This document shows positions 1 through 7,750 of a stretch of DNA of 64,000 nt, one piece after another. The translations under genes and the position numbers were made by a program. The notes beneath the pieces are model-generated. The model saw nothing but the letters and a program-made list of their open reading frames with translations. It did not search any database and was not told where the DNA came from. The DNA is from Antrihabitans auranticaus. Lineage in GTDB: Bacteria; Actinomycetota; Actinomycetes; Mycobacteriales; Mycobacteriaceae. Within the stretch, counting starts at the first letter, position 1. The number at the start of each line of letters is the position of its first letter. The DNA is taken from contig NZ_JAEMNW010000001.1 of the NCBI RefSeq assembly GCF_016481275.1, forward strand, positions 1,355,531-1,419,530. Direction: 5' to 3'.

Positions 1-190
1 GTGCCTGAACTGCGGGAATGTAGAGCAGGGTCGCAAAGAAGAGCAGACCGCAGACGCGCGTGAGTTCCCGATGCCGAGGCTGATTGTGATCCACCATGCG
101 CGCGATCCACACGGCGCCGAGCGCAGTGGGAACGCCGAGCGCGATGAGGTCGACGAGGACTTGCGCGCCGCCATACCGGTCAGTTGACAC
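1..190 (-). CDS. Partial small membrane protein, unrecognised
   Basis: Only the N-terminal part is in the window; the frame is open from a GTG start at 190 to base 1 (about 63 residues). GTGAGG lies a few bases before the GTG on the minus strand. Two hydrophobic stretches are visible, roughly residues 12-29 and 48-63 (the second contains LLFFATLLYIP), separated by a basic loop. It begins 31 bases after the stop of the helix-turn-helix gene at 222-560 on the same strand, so the two are probably one transcript. No family was recognised; a two-gene regulator plus membrane protein unit is inferred. Confidence 0.6.
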   Translation of the reverse strand, partial: MSTDRYGGAQVLVDLIALGVPTALGAVWIARMVDHNQPRHRELTRVCGLLFFATLLYIPAVQA

Positions 191-221
191 GAAGCCTCAC
201 ACTACTGGCGGGCTTCCGTCG

Positions 222-560
222 TCACAGACCGAGATCCCGCGCACTCCGGTCGACGTCGATATCGTCACGATCCCGCGTGACGGCGCGCTTCAGCCGCTTC
301 GCAAGTCCACGTTCACGACCGGCTTCCGGGGGCATTGCAAGCTCCCACATGGGTAGTCCGAACACCGCGGCAATTGCGGAGGTCTGCTCGACGTCCAGCA
401 CGGAGTCACCGTTGAAGATCTTGCTCAGCGTCGTTTCCGGCACGCCGGCGAGCCTGGCGAGTTCGCTTTGCTTCATGTTGCCGGCACGCGCCATCTCTGC
501 GCGGATATGTTCCACGATGGCAGCCTGTTCGCGACCTGCCAGTCGCTTCCCGCTCGGCAT
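222..560 (-). CDS. XRE-family helix-turn-helix regulator
   Basis: A 112-residue protein with a Cro/C1-type helix-turn-helix at about residues 30-72: QSELARLAGVPETTLSKIF is a typical recognition unit and is followed by a GDSVLDVEQTSAIAAVFGL-type helix. The C-terminal 35 residues are charged and probably unstructured. Such proteins bind short DNA operators as dimers. It lies just upstream of the partial membrane protein on the same strand and is divergent from the LuxR-type gene at 757. The ligand or target genes cannot be read from the sequence. Family assignment is firm, role unknown. Confidence 0.85.
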   Translation of the reverse strand: MPSGKRLAGREQAAIVEHIRAEMARAGNMKQSELARLAGVPETTLSKIFNGDSVLDVEQTSAIAAVFGLPMWELAMPPEAGRERGLAKRLKRAVTRDRDDIDVDRSARDLGL

Positions 561-607
561 GCACTGATCTTACGCATCGGAAGCCGTTCAGCTTATTACC
601 CAGAAGA

Positions 608-619
608 CATATCCATATG
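608..619. promoter_or_regulatory. Small inverted repeat between divergent regulators
   Basis: CATAT-CC-ATATG is a 5-base inverted repeat with a 2-base spacer. It sits in the roughly 200-base gap between the XRE gene (start 560) and the LuxR-type gene (start 757), in an AT-richer patch than its surroundings. It could be an operator for either regulator or part of a promoter. This is weak evidence based only on position and symmetry. Confidence 0.3.
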
Positions 620-756
620 GAAAGATGAAGAGCGGTGTACCGCGTGGACGTTCGAGGTCGGCTCTTCGAGGGGTAGTTGCCGACCGAGAACTGCGGTTCC
701 CCAGCGGGGATTGCATGCAGGACGCCCGCATTCGGCTCATAGTTTGGAGAACCCCG

Positions 757-1026
757 GTGACTGCCACATTCCATGACGCCGCTTCGACCGAACAGCACGC
801 GCACCCCAATTTGTCGCCGCGCGAAATCGAAGTGTTGCTGGGCTGGCTTCGCACCGACTCCAAAGTTGCCGTCGCGGACTCGATGTATCTGTCCGTCGGC
901 ACGGTCAACACCCATCTGACCCGGATTCGCGCCAAGTACGCCATGGTGGGCCGCGCCGCGCCGACCAAGGCCGCGTTGGTCGCGCGAGCCCTGCAGGATC
1001 GGCTGATCACGATCGACGAACTCTAG
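757..1026 (+). CDS. Stand-alone LuxR-type HTH protein
   Basis: An 89-residue protein made almost only of a LuxR/GerE DNA-binding domain: LSPREIEVLLGWL at 19-31, the recognition helix region YLSVGTVNTHLTRIRAKY at 44-61 and a closing helix TKAALVARALQDRL at 70-83. There is no receiver or sensor domain. The frame stays open further upstream to 625, but the GTG at 757 is preferred because GGAGA lies 7 bases before it and the family domain begins soon after. Single-domain proteins of this kind are common in nocardioform actinobacteria. It converges on the lipoprotein gene downstream. Target genes unknown. Confidence 0.75.
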   Translation: MTATFHDAASTEQHAHPNLSPREIEVLLGWLRTDSKVAVADSMYLSVGTVNTHLTRIRAKYAMVGRAAPTKAALVARALQDRLITIDEL

Positions 1027-1032
1027 GATCCT

Positions 1033-1968
1033 TCAGTTCGGCGTGCCGGTTTCCGAGGGACACACGGGATCGGGCCCCGACGGCGGCGCCATGTCGTTGA
1101 GCGTGTTTTGCAGTTCCTCGTGGGTTTGCGCCTCGGTCTTCGCCTCGGCGGACCCGTCCGACGGCGATTCGACGATGTCGGCAGTCGTAGCCACAGCTAC
1201 CTGTTGGTGGTCGTAGTCGATCTGCGCCTGCACGTCCTTCTTCAACTGCTCGACCTGCGAATCGACCGAATCGGGAAATTCGATGGCGTCGATTTCGTCG
1301 AGATAGGTCTCCAGTCCGCCGATTTCGATCTCGTTGGCTGCGATTGCGGCGTCGAGATCTCCCGAAGCGAGCGCGTCCCTGAACGGCTGTCCGGCCTCGG
1401 CGCTCGCACTCGCGGACTTGCTTCGTGCGAGTCCCAGCTGATGTGCGGCGACGAGCGCCGGCGCTGACGGGTGCCCGAGGCTCGCCTGAAGTTCATCGTT
1501 GGCGACGGTGTTCTCCCAGTCAGCGACGAAAATCTCCCACACGACAATCGTGGCCTCGTTGGCATCTGTCGCAGCTGCCATATCGTCGAGGCTGTTCAGC
1601 TCATCGGTATTTGTCCGGTACAGCCGTTCGGCCGCTTCGCGGCTGCCGTCGGGGAAGTCGATCGCGCGCACCTTCTCGTCCCACGCCGCGATGATCTTCC
1701 GGTATTCGGCGGCCGCCGCGCGTTGCCCCGCAACGTCGTTCGCGATGTGGGCAGCATCAAGATCGCCGAATGCGCTCGTGCAGTCGAATACCTTCGCGGC
1801 CTCGCGCAGTGCGGTGTAATCGGCCTCCGAGTCGGACGTGTCCGGGTCCGACGAGGCCTCGTCGTCCTTCGTTCCGCAACCCGCCAGCGTTGCGGCCGCG
1901 AGCCCCAGGCAGGCCAGACCGGTGAGGGCCCGGCCAAGAAAGCTGTGTTGTTTCGCCGACGACGGCAC
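1033..1968 (-). CDS. Lipoprotein with internally repeated domain
   Basis: A 311-residue predicted lipoprotein. A GTG start at 1968 is chosen because GGAGG lies 5 bases upstream; a TTG at 1995 is in frame but has no ribosome site. The signal peptide ends in the lipobox LAGC (Cys31), so the mature protein should be lipid-anchored on the outer face of the membrane. The mature part is acidic and helical and contains two similar segments, one ending KVRAIDFPDGS and one ending EIDAIEFPDSV, which suggests an internal duplication of a four-helix-like unit. No family was recognised. It converges on the LuxR-type gene. Confidence 0.8.
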   Translation of the reverse strand: MPSSAKQHSFLGRALTGLACLGLAAATLAGCGTKDDEASSDPDTSDSEADYTALREAAKVFDCTSAFGDLDAAHIANDVAGQRAAAAEYRKIIAAWDEKVRAIDFPDGSREAAERLYRTNTDELNSLDDMAAATDANEATIVVWEIFVADWENTVANDELQASLGHPSAPALVAAHQLGLARSKSASASAEAGQPFRDALASGDLDAAIAANEIEIGGLETYLDEIDAIEFPDSVDSQVEQLKKDVQAQIDYDHQQVAVATTADIVESPSDGSAEAKTEAQTHEELQNTLNDMAPPSGPDPVCPSETGTPN

Positions 1969-2066
1969 GTTGACCTCCACGGGGGTGAGTGGCAATCCGA
2001 CCCCCGCGAGTGAATGTTCCAGAAATATAGCCCCAGAAGTGTCCGTGCGGACGAGATTTATGGTGT

Positions 2067-2570
2067 TCAGAAACCCAGACCCGGCGGGATGCAGACAGCT
2101 CCCAGGCAGGTCGGCGCGTTCACGACGACCGGTACCGGCGCGGCCGTAGGCGTCCAGCCATCACCAGCGCTGCGCGACGGCGTTTCCGTGCCCCACCGCA
2201 CCTCCGCGCCGTTCTCGACGGCGGAGCATGTCCAATAGACCTGATAATTGCCGTTGAACATCGGGAACGTTGTGCTCACCCATTCCCTGGTTTCGCCCGG
2301 TTGAATATCCACCGGGCCCCAAAAATTCTGGGGAGTCCCGTTGTGCGGGTAGTTCGGCTCTTTGAACAGAAACACACCGCAGACCGTAAGCGGTGCCGAG
2401 TAACTGTTCGTCACTCGGATCGTGACGGTCTTGTTCACTGCCCACGCCGAAACGCTCACCGCATCGGGGGCCGCAGGATTGGGTGGTGCCGCCGCGGCGG
2501 GAGCAATCACGCCGAGCAGTAGCAACGCCGCGCCGACTGCCGACCAGAGCACTCGCTGCATGGGGTTCAT
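2067..2570 (-). CDS. Secreted hypothetical protein
   Basis: A 167-residue protein with a Sec signal peptide (MNPMQRVLWS then a hydrophobic stretch ending APAAAA near residue 27). The ATG at 2570 is chosen because GGGAGG stands 9 bases before it; two ATGs further upstream are in frame but less well placed. The mature part is beta-rich, with four cysteines (in VCGVFLF, WTCSAVE, TCLGAVC) able to form two disulfides, which suggests an immunoglobulin-like secreted domain. Such small exported proteins are common in Rhodococcus and mycobacteria. Function unknown. Confidence 0.7.
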   Translation of the reverse strand: MNPMQRVLWSAVGAALLLLGVIAPAAAAPPNPAAPDAVSVSAWAVNKTVTIRVTNSYSAPLTVCGVFLFKEPNYPHNGTPQNFWGPVDIQPGETREWVSTTFPMFNGNYQVYWTCSAVENGAEVRWGTETPSRSAGDGWTPTAAPVPVVVNAPTCLGAVCIPPGLGF

Positions 2571-2613
2571 CGAGAACCACCTCCCGCTCATCATTCTGAT
2601 TCGGTAGTGCCCG

Positions 2614-3054
2614 CTAGGGGCCGCTTTCGAACTCCAGGTGGTGACGAATCTCCTCCGCGGCCGCCTCGAGGTGACGGGTGAGGATGCCGCGGCCCAGAAA
2701 TTCGGTCAGCCGCGCGAGTAGCAGGCCCGACAGGTCGTAGGTCACCGACATCGTCAGTACGCTGCCGTCGTCAGCGGGTTCGACTACTGCCTCGAACGTG
2801 TGCTCGGTTCCCCGTGTCGTCCGCCAGCACAGGCGATACGGGTCCGGTCGCGTCACGAGAACGCGGCCGCCGATCTGGATCGCGCCGACATCGAGGAAGA
2901 CGTCCCAGCCCTCGCCGCCGCCTTCGGGACCCACGCACTTCCATCTGCCGACGCCGGAGATCAGCGGCAGCGATTCGTGCGGGTCGGTGACGAACGCCGC
3001 GACCTCATCGGTGGGTCGGCGGATTTTCCGCGAGACCGTTGCGCTTTCGCTCAT
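2614..3054 (-). CDS. SRPBCC-family (polyketide cyclase-like) protein
   Basis: A 146-residue protein with the pattern of the START/SRPBCC lipid-binding fold: an N-terminal strand with VSRKIRRPTDEVAAFVTDPH, a central region with DVGAIQIGGRVLVTRPDPYRL and a long C-terminal helix ARLTEFLGRGILTRHLEAAA. These proteins bind hydrophobic ligands or act as cyclases. The ATG at 3054 overlaps the end of the acyltransferase gene and the protein fits the family from this start. The tight coupling with the acyltransferase suggests a shared lipid substrate, but this is inference. Confidence 0.7.
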   Translation of the reverse strand: MSESATVSRKIRRPTDEVAAFVTDPHESLPLISGVGRWKCVGPEGGGEGWDVFLDVGAIQIGGRVLVTRPDPYRLCWRTTRGTEHTFEAVVEPADDGSVLTMSVTYDLSGLLLARLTEFLGRGILTRHLEAAAEEIRHHLEFESGP

Positions 3055-3058
3055 GCGC

Positions 3059-3886
3059 TCACCCGACCAACGGCAGAACAGTTTTCGATGCAAGCCTCGA
3101 GAGGCCGGTCTGCATGACGCTCGTAACGTACTCGTACGCGGCATCCCAATCGGGTTCGTCGCCGAAACGCTCGTGCAGATCGATCGGTTTCAGTACCTGA
3201 ATCCGGATCTTCGCCGGTAGTGGGATGTGGGGTAGGTCGCCGGGCAGCAGACCCCACGGCACGCTGATGCTCAGCGGCACGCTCTTGATCCGCAACAACT
3301 TGTCGAAACGCAACAATTGCGCCATCCGTCGTCCGTCGTTGAGGACGTAGAAGGTGTCTTGACCACCGGTTGCGACGACCGGCACGATCTTCACGCCGGC
3401 AGTGTGCGCAAGCTTGAGGAAGCCCTGTCTACCGTCGAACACGATCTTGTTTCGGTCGCGCGAGGGACGAAGGGCTTCGACGTCGCCGCCCGGGTAGACC
3501 AGTGCCGAAGCGCCCTGCTCGAAGATGGCTGCCGCGACGTCGGGATCAGCAGGCACGACACCCATCTTGCGGCTCAGCGAGCCAAGGATCGGCATCCGCG
3601 TCACCACCTCGTGGGCGAGCGCATAGAGGGGGCGTCCAGTCACCGTGAAGTAAGTGTTGTACGCCAGTACGAAAACGAAGGTGTCAGGAATGTTTGCCCC
3701 ACCGCTGTGATTGCCGACGAACAGAACCGGTTCATCCGGGACGTTCCGGAAGCCGTCCACCTCGGCGCGAAACCACAGGGTTGCCGCCAGCCACAGCCGC
3801 GGCAGCATCGTTCTGATGAACTGCGGGTCGCGACCGGCGAGTTCGGGCCGCTCTGAATCCGTCGATAAGTCAGCTGACACACACAT
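3059..3886 (-). CDS. Lysophospholipid acyltransferase-like protein
   Basis: A 275-residue PlsC-like acyltransferase. The catalytic block is FVGNHSGGANIPD (His60, Asp68), a variant of the His-x4-Asp box seen in actinobacterial members, and the substrate-binding block is ALVYPGGDVEALR at about 128-140. The family transfers acyl chains from acyl-CoA or acyl-ACP to glycerol phosphates or other lipid acceptors at the membrane. It is followed at once by the SRPBCC gene on the same strand. The exact acceptor is unknown; a glycerolipid or glycolipid is most likely. Confidence 0.75.
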   Translation of the reverse strand: MCVSADLSTDSERPELAGRDPQFIRTMLPRLWLAATLWFRAEVDGFRNVPDEPVLFVGNHSGGANIPDTFVFVLAYNTYFTVTGRPLYALAHEVVTRMPILGSLSRKMGVVPADPDVAAAIFEQGASALVYPGGDVEALRPSRDRNKIVFDGRQGFLKLAHTAGVKIVPVVATGGQDTFYVLNDGRRMAQLLRFDKLLRIKSVPLSISVPWGLLPGDLPHIPLPAKIRIQVLKPIDLHERFGDEPDWDAAYEYVTSVMQTGLSRLASKTVLPLVG

Positions 3887-3990
3887 CGTCTACCCCACTC
3901 CGACCTTCGCTACGCAAACGAAGCAGCCGAGTCCGGTTCTATTGCTACCGTTGGTGTTGCTCTCGTGCATGGACCGAATGTGGAGGCGTC

Positions 3991-4788
3991 TTGCGAACCA
4001 TCGTTCGCGTGTTGCTTGTCGTGCTGGCAATCGCTTGCGGCGCAGCACTATTGCCGCCAGCGGCGATCGGTGCACCGAGCGCTGATATCGACGACGTCAC
4101 CGCACGAGAAATCGACGACCTCGTCGCGCTGCGCGCCGCCGCCGGAGCCGTGAGCAAGGGCGAATCGATCGAGATTGTCTCTGCGAATTTCCTGGGCACG
4201 CCGTACGGCGCTGACATGCTCGTCGGCTCGGCGACGCAACCCGAGCAGCTCGTCGTCGATTTTCGACGGGTCGATTGCTTCACCTATCTCGACTACGTCG
4301 AGGCGTTGACCCGGTCGACGGATCGCGAGCAGTTCGTGGCCAACCTCATCGCGACGCGATACCGCAACGGCCAAGTCGATTTCCTCCAGCGCAGACACTT
4401 CTTCAGCGACTGGTCGCCCGACCTCGCAACCGACATAACCGCATCGCTGAGTCCTGCCGCAGTGCCGGTCGCCAAACAGCTGAATGCAAAAGCCGACGGC
4501 GGAACCATTCTTCCCGGTCTACCGGTCGTCGATCGCACCATCACCTACATTCCCAGCGCCGCGGTGGACCAGGCTGTGATCGGCCAATTGCGGACCGGCG
4601 ACTACATCGGCGCCTACGCCGACCTCCCGGGCCTGGACGTCACCCACGTCGGGATCTTCGTCATGACACCCAGCGGCCCTATGTTCCGCAATGCTTCCTC
4701 GCTCGCGGAGAACTCCGCCGTGGTCGACTCCCCGTTCGCCGACTATGTGCAGTCGACACCCGGAATCGTCGTCTACCGACCGCAATAA
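3991..4788 (+). CDS. DUF1460 family protein, likely cell-wall peptidase or amidase
   Basis: A 265-residue secreted protein. The start is TTG at 3991, supported by GGAGG 4 bases upstream and by the signal peptide that follows (cleavage near IGA-PS, residue 28). The mature part shows the DUF1460 signature: NFLGTPYGADMLVGS, then VDCFTYLDYVEAL with Cys96, then RYRNGQVDF and a His in DVTHVGIFV (His219). The Cys-His pair resembles NlpC/P60-like papain-fold hydrolases, and members are linked to muropeptide amide-bond cleavage. It likely acts outside the membrane on peptidoglycan. It precedes the PaaK-like gene by 21 bases. Confidence 0.8.
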   Translation: MRTIVRVLLVVLAIACGAALLPPAAIGAPSADIDDVTAREIDDLVALRAAAGAVSKGESIEIVSANFLGTPYGADMLVGSATQPEQLVVDFRRVDCFTYLDYVEALTRSTDREQFVANLIATRYRNGQVDFLQRRHFFSDWSPDLATDITASLSPAAVPVAKQLNAKADGGTILPGLPVVDRTITYIPSAAVDQAVIGQLRTGDYIGAYADLPGLDVTHVGIFVMTPSGPMFRNASSLAENSAVVDSPFADYVQSTPGIVVYRPQ

Positions 4789-4809
4789 CACCTGTCACGA
4801 AGGGGTGCC

Positions 4810-6171
4810 ATGTCCCGATCGGCATATGAGCGCATGCGCTCCGCTCATCTGAACCAGGTGCAGGCCGCGCTCGACGACCACGTTGGACGCCTGGACTGGT
4901 CCCGCGAGCAGATCGAGCACTTCCGCAACGCACGGCTGCGCGCGCTGCTCGGTTACGCACGTGAACGGTCGCCGTTCCATGCCGAGCGACTACGCGACCT
5001 CGATCCAGCGACAGCTTCGGTCGCAGACCTGGGGTTGCTGCCAATGATGACGAAGCAAGACGCACAAGAGAATTGGGACTCCATCGTCACCGTAGGCGGC
5101 CTGAACCGGGCCCGCGCAGAGCAGACTCTGGCGGGGCAGACGTGGTTCTCCTACACGTCCGGCGATGAGCAGATCTTCAGCTCGGGCGGGTCCAGCGGCG
5201 TGCGGGGCGTCTACGTGTGGGGCTGGGAGTTCTTCGTCTCGGCCGCGTGCCTCGCATGGCGAATGCAAGCGCGCGAAGAAATGCGCAGGACGACTGGTCC
5301 GACGCGCCTCGCGGTTCTTTCGGCAGGGGAGCCCCCGCATGCCAGCACTCCCCTGTTCGATGTCCCGACGGCGCCCGGGATGGAAACGGTCGTGATCCCG
5401 GTCGGCGCGCCGTTCGACGAGGTGCTCGCAGCCGTTGCCGCAGCCCGGCCGACGCATCTCGTCGGCTACGCATCGGTGATCGGCAGGCTTGCGCGCGCGG
5501 CAACGCGCGGCGAGTTGGCAATTTCGCCGGTGCGCGTCAGTACCAACTCGGAGCCGCTTCTCGACGAAGACCGCCACGCGATCCAGGAGGCGTGGGCTGC
5601 ACCCGTGCACAACCTGTGGGGTTCGACCGAGATCGGTGTGCAGGCCGTCGGCTGCGCGCTGGGCGAGGGCCTGCATATTGCCGAAGACGAGGTTGTCCTC
5701 GAGCGGGTCGACGAGAACGGCATTCCGGTCGCGCCGGACGCACCCGCGGTACGAACGCTCGCGACCGGTCTGGCGAACCGGACCTTCCCGTTCATCCGCT
5801 ACGACCTCGGCGACCAGGTCACGCTGCTCCCCGAGCCGTGCCCGTGTGGAAGCGCATTCGCGCGGGTGGCCGACATCGGTGGCCGACGCGACGATGATTT
5901 CCGCTACGGGCCGGTCACCGTGCCTGCCAGCGCCTTCCGCTACGTCCTGGGCACGGATCCGCACGTGTCCGAATACCAGGTCACGCAGACCGCGGCCGGT
6001 GCCGACATTCTCGCGGTCGGCGATCCCGATCCGGTCGCGCTGGCGGCAGCGGTGATTGCTGCGCTCCGTGTCCAGGGGCTGGCAGATGCGTCTGTGCGGA
6101 TCCAGATCGTCGACCGCCTACAGCGACTCTCCGGGAGCGGGAAGCTGCGCCGATTCATTCCCCTACGCTGA
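4810..6171 (+). CDS. Phenylacetate-CoA ligase-like AMP-binding enzyme
   Basis: A 453-residue member of the PaaK-like branch of adenylate-forming enzymes, which activate aryl or fatty acids to acyl-AMP and then acyl-CoA. The phosphate-binding loop is SSGGSSGVRGV at about 124-134. NLWGSTEIGVQAVGC is the A5-type motif, and FIRYDLGDQV the A7/A8 motif that contacts ribose. A CPCGS motif follows, as in PaaK homologues. AAGGAGTGC-like spacing is not perfect, but AAGGGG precedes the ATG. The C-terminal subdomain (RLQRLSGSGKLRRFI) carries the expected Lys. Substrate unknown; the hydroxylase downstream suggests a lipid or aromatic acid pathway. Confidence 0.75.
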   Translation: MSRSAYERMRSAHLNQVQAALDDHVGRLDWSREQIEHFRNARLRALLGYARERSPFHAERLRDLDPATASVADLGLLPMMTKQDAQENWDSIVTVGGLNRARAEQTLAGQTWFSYTSGDEQIFSSGGSSGVRGVYVWGWEFFVSAACLAWRMQAREEMRRTTGPTRLAVLSAGEPPHASTPLFDVPTAPGMETVVIPVGAPFDEVLAAVAAARPTHLVGYASVIGRLARAATRGELAISPVRVSTNSEPLLDEDRHAIQEAWAAPVHNLWGSTEIGVQAVGCALGEGLHIAEDEVVLERVDENGIPVAPDAPAVRTLATGLANRTFPFIRYDLGDQVTLLPEPCPCGSAFARVADIGGRRDDDFRYGPVTVPASAFRYVLGTDPHVSEYQVTQTAAGADILAVGDPDPVALAAAVIAALRVQGLADASVRIQIVDRLQRLSGSGKLRRFIPLR

Positions 6172-6183
6172 CTTGACCGACCA

Positions 6184-6216
6184 GTTGACCGATTGGTAAG
6201 TTACCGATCGGTCAAC
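6184..6216. promoter_or_regulatory. 33-base near-perfect palindrome, probable TetR operator
   Basis: The left arm GTTGACCGATTGGTAA (6184-6199) and the right arm TTACCGATCGGTCAAC (6201-6216) match as an inverted repeat at 15 of 16 positions around a single G. The palindrome ends 12 bases before the ATG of the hydroxylase gene, next to its ribosome site. A related copy of TTGACC lies just upstream (TTGACCGACC from about 6174). The obvious binding protein is the TetR regulator encoded at 7103 in the same operon, so autorepression is inferred. Confidence 0.75.
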
Positions 6217-6228
6217 GAGGAGGCAACA

Positions 6229-7155
6229 ATGCTGTCGATTGTCTGGGAACAGGTGCAGAACCCGATTCTGTACGCACTTCCCTTCTTCGGCGTGTTCATC
6301 GCCATCGAGGTTGTGCTACTCCGCGTGGCAGGCGAGCACGAGACGCGCGGAGGCTACTCCGCAGTCGATACGCGCACGAGCCTCACGATGGGGATGGGTG
6401 CGCTTGTCTTCATGACGCTGTTCAAATTCCTCACGATGGTGCTTTTCGTCATCATGTGGACCTATCTGGCACCGTGGCACATTCCGTCGAACACCTGGTG
6501 GAGTTGGCTGCTGTTGTTCGTGGTCGTCGACTTCACGTGGTACTGCAATCACCGCTTCTCACATCGGGTCCGGATCGGTTGGGCTGCACATCAGGCGCAC
6601 CATTCGAGTCAGTACTTCAACCTCGGCACAGCGTTGCGGCAAAAGTGGAATCCCTGGTCCGAGGCGATCTTCTGGCTACCGCTACCCCTTCTCGGGTTCA
6701 CACCGTGGACCATCTACGTCGCGTTCGGTTTCAACCTGATCTATCAGTTCTTCAGCCATACCGAGACCATCGGACAGCTGCCGCGCCCCATCGAATTCGT
6801 GTTCAACACCCCGTCACACCACCGTGTTCACCACGGCAGCGACCCGGAGTACCTCGACCGGAACTACGGGGGGATCTTGATCGTCTGGGACCGCATGTTC
6901 GGCACCTTCCAACGCGAACTGCACACTCCGACTTACGGATTGACCACCCCGGTCGACACCCACAACGTGTTCAAGCTGCAGTATCACGAGTACGGGAAAA
7001 TTATCGCCGACGTCCGCCGAGCCGACCGCTGGCGCGACAAGATCGGATACATCGTCTGCCCGCCGGGTTGGGCTCCCCGCCAGGCACCTGCACAATGCGA
7101 GGGTGCCGGAAACGAGAGCGGTGGGTTCGAAAGGTGTGCCACGCGCACAGCGTGA
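6229..7155 (+). CDS. Sterol desaturase / fatty acid hydroxylase family di-iron enzyme
   Basis: A 308-residue integral membrane oxygenase. The three histidine boxes of the family are present: HRFSH (108-112), HQAHH (121-125) and HHRVHH (197-202), which bind two irons that activate O2. Three or four hydrophobic segments surround them. The ATG at 6229 is chosen because GAGGAGG lies 5 bases upstream. Members hydroxylate or desaturate sterols, fatty acids or carotenoids. The end of the gene overlaps the TetR gene by about 50 bases, and a strong palindrome covers its promoter region, so expression is probably induced by substrate. Confidence 0.85.
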   Translation: MLSIVWEQVQNPILYALPFFGVFIAIEVVLLRVAGEHETRGGYSAVDTRTSLTMGMGALVFMTLFKFLTMVLFVIMWTYLAPWHIPSNTWWSWLLLFVVVDFTWYCNHRFSHRVRIGWAAHQAHHSSQYFNLGTALRQKWNPWSEAIFWLPLPLLGFTPWTIYVAFGFNLIYQFFSHTETIGQLPRPIEFVFNTPSHHRVHHGSDPEYLDRNYGGILIVWDRMFGTFQRELHTPTYGLTTPVDTHNVFKLQYHEYGKIIADVRRADRWRDKIGYIVCPPGWAPRQAPAQCEGAGNESGGFERCATRTA

Positions 7156-7717
7156 GCAACAGATCCTCGACGCGGCAACCGCCGAGTTCGGTCGGTACGG
7201 CTATGCGGGCGCTGCCCTTTCCGCTGTCGCAACCGCGGCCGGCGTGTCGAAACAGTTGGTGCTCAGCTACTTCGGTTCCAAAGACGGTCTTTTCATCGCG
7301 TGCGTGAAGAGGGCAGGCGACAACCTGGTCGACCCGATCGAGCGGGTGTTGTCCGCCGGCGACTCCCCAATTCGGACCGCCGCGAATACGCTTGCCGCAA
7401 TCTTCGACGCACTCGAACCCCGCCCGAACGACTGGAACGTGATCAACGATCGCACGCCACCGGCCGGCGGTCCGGCGCATGAGGCCGCCCGACAGGTCCG
7501 GCTGACCATCGCAGGGCAGGCTGCCCGCGGTGTATCGGGACTGGCAGAGCCCGCGAGCTTCACCGACCCGGACGACATCTCGGTCCTCACCGACCTCTGG
7601 ATGAGCGCCGTGACCGCGCTGGTGCGCTGGTGGTTGCGCCATCCCGAACAGACAGCGGCGCAGATGAACGAACGAAGCGGGCGAATCCTGGCCGTCCTCA
7701 GCGGCATCGCACCGTAG
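7103..7717 (+). CDS. TetR-family repressor of the hydroxylase operon
   Basis: A 204-residue regulator. The N-terminal TetR DNA-binding domain reads REQQILDAATAEFGRYGYAGAALSAVATAAGVSKQLVLSYFGSK (split here only for reading: helix-turn-helix about residues 36-60). The rest is a variable ligand-binding domain. GTG at 7103 is the longest start; GTG at 7121 is also possible. The gene overlaps the 3' end of the hydroxylase gene in another frame, so the two are translationally linked. The 33-base palindrome at 6184-6216 is its likely operator. The ligand may be a hydrophobic substrate of the hydroxylase. Confidence 0.85.
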   Translation: MPETRAVGSKGVPRAQREQQILDAATAEFGRYGYAGAALSAVATAAGVSKQLVLSYFGSKDGLFIACVKRAGDNLVDPIERVLSAGDSPIRTAANTLAAIFDALEPRPNDWNVINDRTPPAGGPAHEAARQVRLTIAGQAARGVSGLAEPASFTDPDDISVLTDLWMSAVTALVRWWLRHPEQTAAQMNERSGRILAVLSGIAP

Positions 7718-7750
7718 CGTTCGGGGCGGTGGTCGTGCGACAGTTTCCCG

